A stretch of DNA of 64,000 bases from Chitinophagaceae bacterium (GTDB lineage: Bacteria; Bacteroidota; Bacteroidia; Chitinophagales; Chitinophagaceae), in NCBI GenBank assembly GCA_016720565.1, contig JADKKJ010000011.1, forward strand, positions 248,001 to 312,000, written 5' to 3'. The notes beneath the pieces are model-generated. The model was given only the letters and a program-made list of their open reading frames with translations, was not told where the DNA came from and did not search any database. Both the position numbers and the translations under genes were made by a program. Shown here in pieces: positions 47,900-56,988 of the stretch (position 1 is its first letter; each line of letters starts with the position of its first letter).

Positions 47900-50144
47900 C
47901 TACTCCCCCATCTGCCGCTTATACGCCTTAATAAACAAGGCTCCCAGATTCTTATGCGGTGGCACGTAGTCTTCAAATATTTTATCCGTCACCAGCTTAC
48001 CCAGTTCTTTCCAGAAGGGGATCCACTCGATATCATTTCCATTACGCAGTTTTTCCATGATCAGTTTCAGGAAAGGGTTATTCACCGGCGCGTCGGCGAT
48101 CTGCTTGGTACCAATGATATGCGCGTCAGGGGCTTTTTCTAAAATATCATGGATCATTCTGTAACCGCCGCAGGAGCCCATGAACACGATTTTGGAAGCA
48201 GGCGACATCTGGTCAATAGTATACGGCGCATTATAGCTATGTCCGCGGTTGATGGTCACCGTAGGAATGATATGATTTGCCGCCAGCCATTTGCAAAGAT
48301 CTTCCTGGGCCCTGGCGTCTTCATTGGTCTCTTCAGGCAATGGCCGGTTCATATACAGGGATACAGGTTTGCCTTTTTACAGAGGAGATGGTCACCCATT
48401 GCGGGTTGGAACCATCTACTTTCCAGTTGGCATTGCTGAACATGCTGATCAGTCCCGGAAATACACCAATACCATCCTTATCTCCATAAATAAATAACTG
48501 CACATTCACTCTTCCGCTATCATTGGCCAGCGACTTGAACGGCACTTCGTATACAGGAGGTATGCCTAATTCTTTGGTGAGGTCGATCTTCTGCGTGGTA
48601 TCTGCTGAGAGAAAAAGCTTATTCAGGATATTATAAATGGCCATGCCCTTGCGGTTGCCAACCTCTTTATTCCGGTCATAGTTAAGCTGGATATTACGAA
48701 GCATTTCATCAGCGATAGGCTTCAGCGTTTCTGCAACTGAAGCATAAGAATCAGCTACATCCACCCCGTCTTCCAGTCCATCAGACCTTTCCAGGTTCTT
48801 CACAAATGCCTTCATCAGCACTACTGCCGGGTCCTCCTGCTCTGGGTCATTGCCGGCCGGGAAACTGGCCAGGAAATTATCCAGCGTATTGAAACCTGCG
48901 CACATCTTGATCATCTTTCGGTATTTGTCAAAATGCAGGGATAAAAGCAGGGAATCACCATGGTAGTTGATCTTCTTCATCATTAACGGATAAACCCCTT
49001 TCACAAAACTGGAAGTATAAATAGAACCATCGCTGCTTACCGCCAGGTAATAAAGTTCTTCAGCAGTGAGTGACTGGATAGAAGCGAAACGTAGATCCGC
49101 ATTTCTTTCTGTGTGCAATCCGTTGATCACATTCACGAAATTATCTTTGGCCTTCAGCTCCAGCCTTTTTTGCAGTACTTCGTATTCATAGGCCGTATCC
49201 TTATCCAGGGCCCTGGCCACATAATCCATTCTTGTTTTCACCAATAACCGGAAATAAAGCACGGTATCATCTTTAGCCGCATCGATCTGTTCAAAATTGA
49301 TCTTCTTATGAAGGATATTGTCCAGAAAACAGAAATACTGCTGTCCATCTTTGCTTCGGGCAATGCGCACAATGGTCTTTACCAGTTCATCGTCATTGAT
49401 ACTCCTGATCAATGAACCCAGTTTGTTTCCCGCCTGCGCATAATCATAGAGTTCTTTGGGATTTCGTTTGGCAATTACCCTGATCAGGCTATCGGCAAAA
49501 TAAACATCGGGGTAGGCGGTGAGGGTTTGCAGGTTCCTCGAAGGATTAAGTGCGCAATATTTCAGGATCATGCGGTCGAAGGAAGGGCGATAACCGGCAT
49601 TGTTGGCGAAAATAGTTGAGGCCAGCACCGTGAGCCCCGCATCATAATTAAGGTCTGCAATTACCGGTTCTATGGAAGCATTGCGCCTGTCTACGGCCAT
49701 GCATTGTTCATAAGCGCTGATGATGGAGGGAAGGCTGGTATAAAATACTTTTTTCTCACCGGTTCGTTGGTTCCAGTTGCTTCGGAAATGCCTTAGCAGG
49801 TTTTCCAGCCCAAACAGGTAGTTTACTTTAAGGCGCTGGTCAATAACAGTATCAGATTCGATAAGGTACTGAAGGGCATCTACTTTCCTGGTGACGAAAC
49901 GGGTGAGGATCTGGTCTATATCAGCCTCGCCAGCGGGCGTGAACAGGTTGTCCGTCTTACCATCTGAGTTCAAAATGGCCTTTTGCTCATCATCAATCAT
50001 TTCATGATTACGCAAACGGCGAAACTCAGGCTTATAGGCCTGGGGGATCACCACGGTATCTGAAATACTCACACCCTGTGAAAAAGAATCAGTTAGGATG
50101 CCAGACAAAATAAAAAGGATAAGGTATCTCTTCAATGCTATCAT
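47900..50144 (-). CDS. Secreted protein with caspase-like C-terminal domain, frameshifted
   Basis: Two adjacent frames (48333-50144 and 47900-48352) form one product of about 750 residues. Removing one base from the T5 run at 48374-48378 gives TISSVKGKPVSLYMNRPLPEE without a stop. The ATG at 50144 gives a signal peptide (MIALKRYLILFILSGI); the frame also opens at a TTG at 50159. The first 600 residues are mainly helical and unrecognised. The C-terminal domain has INRGHSYNAPYT and, 23 residues on, MGSCGGYRMIHDIL: a His-Cys pair in the order and setting of clan CD (caspase/gingipain fold) peptidases. Function is inferred from this alone. The break may be a sequencing error. Confidence 0.7.
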
Positions 50145-50232
50145 AAGAATGCGGGTCAAAGGTAAAGAGCCTGAAGGACATAGCCCCCTTATAGACGGTT
50201 AAACAACCAAAAGGCTGCTTTGGCCCAAACGT

Positions 50233-50265
50233 ATTAAGTTTACATTAAGTCTGTGTAAACAGCCT
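50233..50265. promoter_or_regulatory. Candidate Pho-box array between phoB and the divergent gene
   Basis: Three 11-bp units in direct order: ATTAAGTTTAC, ATTAAGTCTGT, GTAAACAGCCT. Five bases later is TAATTTTA (50271-50278), close to the -7 box TAnnTTTG, 43 bases before the phoB start. The unit resembles those at 56921-56986 and 58335-58389. It could serve phoB-phoR (autoregulation) or the divergent minus-strand gene. Confidence 0.55.
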
Positions 50266-50320
50266 ACCCTTAATTTTAGTGCCAGCGATTTTCAGCCTAG
50301 GTTTGCAAAAAAAATCCCTG

Positions 50321-51007
50321 ATGGATAATCCAAAGACCGTGCTCAGAAAAATACTCATCGCCGATGATGAGCCGGACATACTGGAGATCCTTAAATATAA
50401 TCTCTCCAATGAGGGTTACGAGGTAACCACGGCCAAAGACGGTGATGAAGCGCTTGAAAGGGCCCGTCGCATAAAACCCGACCTGATCATCCTGGATGTA
50501 ATGATGCCTAAAAAGACCGGGGTGGAGGTTTGCCAGCTGTTAAGAATGCAACCCGCATTCCGGGAGACCTTGATCATATTCCTGACTGCGGTAAGCGATG
50601 AAGGCACGCAGATCCGGGGCCTGGAAACCGGTGCCGATGATTATATAAACAAGCCGATCAGTCCGAAATTATTGCTTAGCCGCGTCAGTGCCCTGTTCCG
50701 CCGCATGAATAAAACCGAGGTAAGGGTGCTTCAGATCGGGAACCTTACTATTGATCCTGAACGTTTCCTGGTGATCAAAGGAGAAGAGGAGATCATACTG
50801 GCAAAAAAGGAGTTTGAATTGTTGTATCTGCTGGCGCTTAAGCCAGGCCGTGTATTCCTTCGCAATGAGATCATGAACCAGGTATGGGGCAACGAGGTGA
50901 TCGTAGGCGACCGCACCATTGATGTGCATATCCGCAAGATCCGCCAGAAACTGGATATGGATTGCATTACCACTGTAAAAGGGGTTGGTTATAAATTTGA
51001 ACTTTAA
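50321..51007 (+). CDS. phoB: OmpR/PhoB-family response regulator
   Basis: 228 residues from the ATG at 50321 (MDNPKTVLRKILIADDEPDILEIL); an upstream GTG is in frame but lies within the promoter region. A receiver domain (acidic pair ADDEPD, phospho-acceptor Asp in LIILDVMMPKK, Thr in FLTAVSD and Lys in YINKPISP) is followed by a winged-helix Trans_reg_C domain (ILAKKEFELLYLLALKPGRVFLRNEIMNQVWG...RTIDVHIRKIRQKL...TVKGVGYKFEL). The neighbours (histidine kinase, phosphate porin, Pit) make phosphate control the likeliest role. It lies 47 bases before the kinase gene. Confidence 0.85.
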   Translation: MDNPKTVLRKILIADDEPDILEILKYNLSNEGYEVTTAKDGDEALERARRIKPDLIILDVMMPKKTGVEVCQLLRMQPAFRETLIIFLTAVSDEGTQIRGLETGADDYINKPISPKLLLSRVSALFRRMNKTEVRVLQIGNLTIDPERFLVIKGEEEIILAKKEFELLYLLALKPGRVFLRNEIMNQVWGNEVIVGDRTIDVHIRKIRQKLDMDCITTVKGVGYKFEL

Positions 51008-51054
51008 TTCCAAAAAGAAGCGAATTTTGCATGATCGTCATCTGAGGAAATTTA

Positions 51055-52116
51055 ATGGCCAACCAATTGTTTTCTACTAAAAATCTTTCTCCGCGTCAAT
51101 TATCGGCATTTACTGCTGTTATACTGGCTGTACCTGTCAGTATATTAGTATACCTGGTAGAGCATAGCTGGATCTGGGCGCTTGCCGCATTTTTTATTCT
51201 TTCGCTGGGCGCCTTTCTGCTGATATCTTTTATTCTGGAAAGATTCATTTACCGTAAAATAAAACTGGTTTATAAATTCATCAACCGCACCAAGGCCACG
51301 CGTAAGGAAGAAACCTATTACAAATATGTGCTGCCACAGAAAAGCATTGATGAAGTAAGGGAAGATGTGGAAGCCTGGGCCGAGGAAAATGAAAAAGAAC
51401 TGGAGATATTAAGGCAGAATGAACAGTTCCGAAAAGAATTCCTGCAGAACCTTTCTCATGAATTCAAAACACCGGTATTTGCCATACAGGGTTATATCGA
51501 AACATTATTATCAGGTGCCATGGCCGATCCGAACGTCAATAAAAAATTCCTGGAAAAATCGGCCAGGAATGTGGACAGGCTAACTCATTTACTGAATGAC
51601 CTGGATGAGATATCAAGACTGGAAAGAGGAGAACTAAAGCTGAATAAACAGAGTTTTGTAATTCAGGACCTGATCAAAGAAGTATTTGATTCCAAGCTTC
51701 CTAAATCAGATAATAACCAGATGCAGCTTTCTTTAAAGAAAGGATGTGAATCACCGCTGATGGTCTATGCGGACAAAGAAAAGATCAGGCAGGTGCTGAC
51801 CAACCTTGTGGGTAATAGTATCAAATATGGCAGAAGCGGCGGCCAGATCCTGGCCAGCGTATATAATACCGATGGAAGTCATGTTCTTGTTGAGATCAGT
51901 GATGAAGGTATTGGTATCGGTGAAAAACATTTATCCCGCATCTTTGAACGGTTTTACCGTACCGATGAAGGCAGAAGTTTGGATGCTGGCGGTAGCGGGC
52001 TCGGTCTTGCCATATGCAAACATATTGTAGAGGCACATGGGCAAACCATTCATGTTCGGAGCACAGAAAATATCGGGACTACAATAGGTTTTACGCTTGA
52101 CGTAAGAAAAGATTAA
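51055..52116 (+). CDS. phoR: PhoR-like sensor histidine kinase
   Basis: 353 residues: two transmembrane helices (about 18-62, FTAVILAVPVSILVYLV and WALAAFFILSLGAFLLISFI) with a very short periplasmic loop, a linker, HisKA (FRKEFLQNLSHEFKTPVFAIQGYIETL, with the phospho-His) and HATPase_c (N box NLVGNSIKYG, G1 DEGIGIG, F box FERFYR, G2 GSGLGLAI). There is no PAS or large sensor domain, as in PhoR proteins that sense through partner membrane proteins. It phosphorylates the upstream regulator. It overlaps the convergent lipoprotein gene by four bases. Confidence 0.85.
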   Translation: MANQLFSTKNLSPRQLSAFTAVILAVPVSILVYLVEHSWIWALAAFFILSLGAFLLISFILERFIYRKIKLVYKFINRTKATRKEETYYKYVLPQKSIDEVREDVEAWAEENEKELEILRQNEQFRKEFLQNLSHEFKTPVFAIQGYIETLLSGAMADPNVNKKFLEKSARNVDRLTHLLNDLDEISRLERGELKLNKQSFVIQDLIKEVFDSKLPKSDNNQMQLSLKKGCESPLMVYADKEKIRQVLTNLVGNSIKYGRSGGQILASVYNTDGSHVLVEISDEGIGIGEKHLSRIFERFYRTDEGRSLDAGGSGLGLAICKHIVEAHGQTIHVRSTENIGTTIGFTLDVRKD

Positions 52117-52520
52117 TACCATCCTTTTCCCTGCTGCAGGCTGTTCAATAAGTCCTTCGCTTTGTTACTCATCGGAATTGAATTAAAACTTCCATCTTTT
52201 TCCACTACATAGAACTGGCGGCAACTATCCACTGAATAACTGAACACGATATTACCGATCAGGGTTCCTTTTTGATAAAATTGCAGGTCACCATCCAGGG
52301 CGCATTTCCCCGATGCCTTTTTCTGTCCATTGAGAAAACCACTTATTTCATTGATCGCCTTCTGTTCTGTAGTGCTCATGGTATGCTCAATATTATCTGT
52401 ACCTGGCTGGTTGAAATTGATGACCAGGCTGTCGGTACCATTCAGGGATCTCACTAATTCTGATTTGGGAGAGGAGCAACTGAAAACGAAAATGCTGATC
52501 AGAACAATGAAGTATCGCAT
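52113..52520 (-). CDS. Small lipoprotein, unknown function
   Basis: 135 residues with a lipoprotein signal (MRYFIVLISIFVFSCSS, lipobox VFSC). The mature part contains a single pair of later Cys residues (GKCALDGD and VDSCRQFY) and looks like a small beta-rich domain. It is convergent with the histidine kinase gene, overlapping by four bases. A TATTTTTG -7 box (52534-52541) lies 14 bases before the ATG. No family recognised. Confidence 0.65.
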   Translation of the reverse strand: MRYFIVLISIFVFSCSSPKSELVRSLNGTDSLVINFNQPGTDNIEHTMSTTEQKAINEISGFLNGQKKASGKCALDGDLQFYQKGTLIGNIVFSYSVDSCRQFYVVEKDGSFNSIPMSNKAKDLLNSLQQGKGWY

Positions 52521-52533
52521 GAGGGAGTTTTTA

Positions 52534-52541
52534 CAAAAATA
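52534..52541 (-). promoter_or_regulatory. -7 promoter box of the small lipoprotein gene
   Basis: TATTTTTG on the minus strand is a perfect match to TAnnTTTG, 13 bases before the ATG at 52520. It lies directly in the T-rich tail of the terminator of the gene before it. Confidence 0.5.
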
Positions 52542-52565
52542 GAAAAGGCCCCGTTAAGGGCCTTT
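52534..52565 (-). terminator. Terminator of the TonB/beta-helix operon
   Basis: An 8-bp stem AAAGGCCC/GGGCCTTT with a six-base loop (52544-52565), followed on the minus strand by TCTATTTTTG, a T-rich tail. It begins 24 bases after the stop at 52590. Confidence 0.7.
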
Positions 52566-52589
52566 AATTATTATACTGACTAACTAGGC

Positions 52590-54062
52590 TTAATTATAAT
52601 TCCATTTTGTCCATCCTTTCCACCAGGAAGCTAAAGCTCCTGCAGGGGCAATAGCACCGCGGAAGGTTACAGTCTTATCAAAGAAACTATCACCCGTGAA
52701 TTTTGCATCACTGAACTCGCCACCATTCAGGATCTTCTGGTTTCCATTAGAACCTGCGAATGGTGTTGGGTCTGGTGCTGAATAATTATACGGCTGTATC
52801 AGCTTAGCATCGCTGGTATTGGTAAGAATATCATTATTGTAGAAACTGTTGGTGAACCACGTTAATAAGGTCGCATCACTGGTAATAGTAGTACCCGCAG
52901 TGCCTGAGAATTTAACATTTACGGTATTTCCTGCAAGGGTTACATTGCGAAGACGAAGACTGCTATCTTCGATATTCAATGCAGTAGAAGTTCCCGTTGT
53001 TGCATCGATCAGGATACCCTGGGGCCATCCCATAATGATGGAATTATAAATAGAGATCGCTGAGTTTCTCCTGATCTGCGCACCTGCACGAAACAGGGTG
53101 CTTCCAATATTGTTCAGCGCGGCACGTGGACCGATCGCAGTGATATTAGAGAATATAGCATTGGTCTTGGGCGTAGCAGTAGTACCAGCGGCATTGTTAT
53201 CACTTTCAAAAGCTTCAGAAGTGGAAATATCAGCGATCACTGAATCGCGAATAACCAAACCAAACTGTACTTTTCCTTTATAGCCATTGTCTGTATCAAA
53301 ATCGTCATCCTGGGTTTTATAAGCGATCAGGAATTTACAATTTACTGAACCGCCAAACCATTCGTAAGCATCATCCTTTGCATAAACTACCTGGATATGA
53401 TCGATAGTGGTACCACTGCCTACAGCAGCCATGGTCAGACTGTTGATCTCTTTATCCGGCTGGAATGCATAACCTGCATATTCAATACGCACGTAAGAAA
53501 GAACGCCGGAATTATCATTATCAACAGGTGCTGGTGCCACTGCATCACCAGAACCAGCCAGTCCATCTCCATTGGCATTATCAATACCACCTTCAACCTG
53601 GTAAAGGCCGTTTACGCCATTATAAGAAAGATTATAACCTGCTTTTCCGCAGATTACGATACCACCCCAATCGCCAGATTGAGGATTAGGGGAAGCTGAA
53701 GTAAATACGATAGGTTCTGTAGGCGTTCCCTGGGCCATGATCTTAGATCCCCTGGTGATCACCAGTGCCGCAACGTCTGCACCACTGAAGGAGCCTTTGA
53801 TGGTTGTGCCCGCTTCGATGGTAAGCGTATGGTTGCCTACAATATAAACAAGGCCTTTAAGAATATAAGTATTCCCTTTTCTCAAAGTAGAATCCGCATT
53901 GATCCTTCCCTGCAGGGTGATCGTGCTACCTGTTGTAGTACCACCACCTCCGTTAACAATGATCACTTCTTTTTCGCCGTCCATTTCGATCTTACGGCAA
54001 CTGCTGATCGCTACCATCGCCAGTAAGGCCAGCATTGACAACGATACCATGTACTTTTTCAT
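52590..54062 (-). CDS. Beta-helix lipoprotein of the phosphate locus
   Basis: 490 residues with a lipoprotein signal (MKKYMVSLSMLALLAMVAISSC). The body has the repetitive pattern of a right-handed beta-helix (GNTYILKGLVYIVGNHTLTIEAGTTIKGSF, PIVFTSASPNPQSGDWGGIVICGKA, VLSYVRIEYAGYAF, TIDHIQVVYAKDDAYEWFGGSVNCKFLIAYKTQDDDFDTDNGY). Acidic loops such as QDDDFDTDNG could bind calcium. It follows the TonB receptor by 29 bases and is surely its operon partner. It probably lies on the outer membrane, and the pair may capture a phosphate-containing polymer; that is inference. Confidence 0.75.
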   Translation of the reverse strand: MKKYMVSLSMLALLAMVAISSCRKIEMDGEKEVIIVNGGGGTTTGSTITLQGRINADSTLRKGNTYILKGLVYIVGNHTLTIEAGTTIKGSFSGADVAALVITRGSKIMAQGTPTEPIVFTSASPNPQSGDWGGIVICGKAGYNLSYNGVNGLYQVEGGIDNANGDGLAGSGDAVAPAPVDNDNSGVLSYVRIEYAGYAFQPDKEINSLTMAAVGSGTTIDHIQVVYAKDDAYEWFGGSVNCKFLIAYKTQDDDFDTDNGYKGKVQFGLVIRDSVIADISTSEAFESDNNAAGTTATPKTNAIFSNITAIGPRAALNNIGSTLFRAGAQIRRNSAISIYNSIIMGWPQGILIDATTGTSTALNIEDSSLRLRNVTLAGNTVNVKFSGTAGTTITSDATLLTWFTNSFYNNDILTNTSDAKLIQPYNYSAPDPTPFAGSNGNQKILNGGEFSDAKFTGDSFFDKTVTFRGAIAPAGALASWWKGWTKWNYN

Positions 54063-54091
54063 CTTTGTTTGTTTTTGTCTTTTAAATAAGT

Positions 54092-56890
54092 TTATAAGGA
54101 ATAGCTGAATGTCATATTGAAATTGCTGCCATACTGCCTGGTGAATCGATAAGCGTCTGTATTTTTCTGGAAAGAGCGATTATCATTCACATTCTGGTAG
54201 AAATATTGCTTTTGGTTGAGCAGGTCGGCAATGGTTAATTTTATTTCACCTTTGGTCTTCAGGATCTTTTTAGCCAGTTGAAAATCTACCTGCGGACGCG
54301 GGGCTTCATAGATATCGGGAGAGCCTACAAAAGCGTCACCCACCAAATAGATCCTTTCCCCGATCTGGTTAAATAAAAGAGTTGCGTTCAATCCTATCTT
54401 CTCCAAATCATACAATAAACCAAGGTTCACGAGATAAGGAGATTGCCCTTGCAGAGGCCGGTCCAGCTTACTGGCCGAATCTTTTACTTTACTGTATATA
54501 TAGGATACATTGGCCTGTATAGTGAAATTCTTCAGGGCGCTGGTAAAATCAAGCTTTTTTCTAAGTTCTGCTTCCACACCAAAATTGTTCGCCTTATTCG
54601 CATTCAGGTAGGTGAAGGTGCTGGAACCACCGGTAGGTGTACCATTGAAATATTGCTCGATCGGGTTTTTAAATGATTTATAAAAAACACCGAATGTAAA
54701 TACTTCACCTGCCCTTGGATAAAGTTCATAACGAAGATCAAAATTGCTGATCTTGGTTCTCTTCAGGAAAGGATTACCCTGAACAGAGGCGTTCAGCTCA
54801 AAATCATAAAGATTCAGGAAGGCCAGTTCACGAAGCTCTGGTCTTACCACCGTTTGAGAAGCAGAGAAACGGAGGTTGGTCTTATTATTTATTTTCAGAG
54901 TTGCATTTAACCCGGGAAGGAAATCGGTGACCTCTGAATGCGAATGGCGTGGATCCCATTTCTTAACAGAGCCTACCAACTGATCAAAATTCTCTACCCT
55001 TAACCCCCATACCACCCTCAATTGAGGAGTAAATTGATTATCAAATTGCAGAAAACCTGCATTCAAAATAGTGTTGGCCAGGTAGCGAAAACTATTTCCC
55101 TTGATGGCATCAAAGGCGACCAAATTATCTGTACCATTCCCAAAATTCTCCGGACGGAATACTTTATCGGCAGTCAGCAGGCGGAGGGAAGGATTATCGC
55201 GGGTTAAATAATTAGCGAATAGCTGTGCATCATAGAGGCGATCCTTCACCTGAAACATATAACCCGCCTTGATGGTTTGTTTTTGTTTCAGCCAGTTAAA
55301 TGTATAGCCAAGATCGCCACCGCCTGTATAAATATAATCGCTGAGATTCTGGTAAATACGGCTACCACTTTGCTGGGAAAGCGTATTTGAAATAAGTAAG
55401 GTGTAAGGGTTGCTGCTATTGGCTGTTTTGGAATAAAGTATCCTTCTCTGATCAGGAATATATCCATCCAGGATGTTGAAGGCACCATACCATTTCAGCT
55501 TGATGTCTTTGCTGATGCTATGGTCTCCATTGATCTGGGAGGTAAAGAAAGTATTCTGCTTAAAGGTGAATTCTGTTCCCTGTAATTGTTCATCTCTTGT
55601 ATAATCAATGCCATCTCGTTGAGTAACCGAATTAGGTGTATTGACATTGATGATGGATTTCACACTGATCCTATTCATAGAATTGAGCTGAAGACCAAGG
55701 GTTGCAATAGCACCGGCGTTTACATCCTGTATATATTTATTATCCTCGTAATTATAAACAATGCTATTCACCTGGTTGGTCTGGTCATCAATGATGCTGA
55801 CACGGTTCAGTAGTTTCTGCATCCGGTTGGTACGGTTGTACATGATGCCGAAGTTTCCACCAAGGCTCTTCTTAAGGAATTTTGTAGTAAAGCCACCGTT
55901 TGCCTGGAATGAATAATTCAGGGACGCTTTATCCTGGTCAGGCAGCCAGTTCGATCTCATTTGTTTTCCAATGGCCGTTTTTTCGGCCGCGCTAAGCTGG
56001 TCGAATTCAGCTTTGCGGGTATAATCTTTAGGCAATGCTCGTGTACCATCATCGGTTCCCAGCCAATCCAGGTCACCACCCTCGCCATCTTCATAGAATT
56101 TTTTTCCAGTGGTCTGTGTGTTATAACCCAGTCCGAACTGAATATTCAAAAAATTCTTTGAAGGGATCTCTTTAGTATTTACCTGAATCAATCCACCGGC
56201 CCATTCGCCCGGGTATTCAGGAACAAATGCCTTGTTGATAACGATATTATCGATCATCGAAGAAGGAATAAGATCGAAAGAAAATGTTTTACGATCAGGC
56301 TCGGTACTAGTAAGTAAAATACCATTCAGCATGGCCTGGTTATAACGATCTGCTAATCCTCTAACCACAATAAAACGGCCTTCCTGCAAACTTGCGCCGG
56401 GAGTTCTTTTCAATACTTCACCGGTATTCTTATCGGGTGATCTGCGAATGGATTCTGCAGAAATAACAGAGGCAACTGTATTGGTATTTCTTTGAAAAGA
56501 GATCATTGACGACGCCGTTTCTTTGCGGGCCGAAGTTTTTGCAGTGATGGTCACATTATCTCCCGTTTTTACCAGGGTCTTCAATGTCAGATTCAATTCG
56601 TTGGTCTGACCTGCAATAACTTCTACCTCTTCGATCGTTTTTTTCTCATAACCTACAGCGGAGATCTCCAGCTGGTATTTTTTTCCCGGACTAAGGTTTA
56701 ATGTGAAGGAGCCATCATTGCCAGTGTTGGTACCAAGGTTAGTGCCTGCTATTTTTACGGAAACAGATGAAAGGGGTTCATTTTTTTCGTTCAGCACTTT
56801 CCCGTTAAGCTTCAACGTTTGAGCCTGGGCTGCTATAAAAAATAGGGTAGATAATAATAATGAGAGGATCGTCTTTTTCCCTGCCAGCAT
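54092..56890 (-). CDS. TonB-dependent receptor of the phosphate locus
   Basis: 932 residues: signal peptide (to about 23), CarboxypepD_reg-like domain (LKLNGKVLNEKNEPLSSVSVKI...GNDGSFTLNLSPG), plug (STGEVLKRTPGASLQEGRFIVVRGLADRYNQAMLNG, then DLIPSSMIDNIVINKAFVPEYPGEWAGG), and a C-terminal outer-membrane barrel. It resembles the class with GRFIVVRGL in the plug that often pairs with a beta-helix lipoprotein. Its promoter carries six 11-bp units and a -7-like box, so it is likely induced by phosphate starvation. Ligand unknown. Confidence 0.85.
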   Translation of the reverse strand: MLAGKKTILSLLLSTLFFIAAQAQTLKLNGKVLNEKNEPLSSVSVKIAGTNLGTNTGNDGSFTLNLSPGKKYQLEISAVGYEKKTIEEVEVIAGQTNELNLTLKTLVKTGDNVTITAKTSARKETASSMISFQRNTNTVASVISAESIRRSPDKNTGEVLKRTPGASLQEGRFIVVRGLADRYNQAMLNGILLTSTEPDRKTFSFDLIPSSMIDNIVINKAFVPEYPGEWAGGLIQVNTKEIPSKNFLNIQFGLGYNTQTTGKKFYEDGEGGDLDWLGTDDGTRALPKDYTRKAEFDQLSAAEKTAIGKQMRSNWLPDQDKASLNYSFQANGGFTTKFLKKSLGGNFGIMYNRTNRMQKLLNRVSIIDDQTNQVNSIVYNYEDNKYIQDVNAGAIATLGLQLNSMNRISVKSIINVNTPNSVTQRDGIDYTRDEQLQGTEFTFKQNTFFTSQINGDHSISKDIKLKWYGAFNILDGYIPDQRRILYSKTANSSNPYTLLISNTLSQQSGSRIYQNLSDYIYTGGGDLGYTFNWLKQKQTIKAGYMFQVKDRLYDAQLFANYLTRDNPSLRLLTADKVFRPENFGNGTDNLVAFDAIKGNSFRYLANTILNAGFLQFDNQFTPQLRVVWGLRVENFDQLVGSVKKWDPRHSHSEVTDFLPGLNATLKINNKTNLRFSASQTVVRPELRELAFLNLYDFELNASVQGNPFLKRTKISNFDLRYELYPRAGEVFTFGVFYKSFKNPIEQYFNGTPTGGSSTFTYLNANKANNFGVEAELRKKLDFTSALKNFTIQANVSYIYSKVKDSASKLDRPLQGQSPYLVNLGLLYDLEKIGLNATLLFNQIGERIYLVGDAFVGSPDIYEAPRPQVDFQLAKKILKTKGEIKLTIADLLNQKQYFYQNVNDNRSFQKNTDAYRFTRQYGSNFNMTFSYSL

Positions 56891-56907
56891 GATCAGTTAA
56901 TTTGCGG

Positions 56908-56986
56908 CAAAGGAACCTCTCTAAGGTTAACGAGCAGTTACGCCGAGGTTAAGCAATCATGAACCCAATGTTAAGTAAATGTTACC
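56908..56986 (-). promoter_or_regulatory. Candidate Pho-box array and promoter of the TonB operon
   Basis: Six contiguous 11-mers on the minus strand (56986 to 56921): GGTAACATTTA, CTTAACATTGG, GTTCATGATTG, CTTAACCTCGG, CGTAACTGCTC, GTTAACCTTAG. The common core is (C/G)TTAAC at 11-bp steps, the same architecture as 7+4-bp Pho boxes of Proteobacteria but with a different word. Five bases downstream is TTCCTTTG (56908-56915), one base off TAnnTTTG. The start codon follows at 56890. Confidence 0.6.
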
Positions 56987-56988
56987 GG

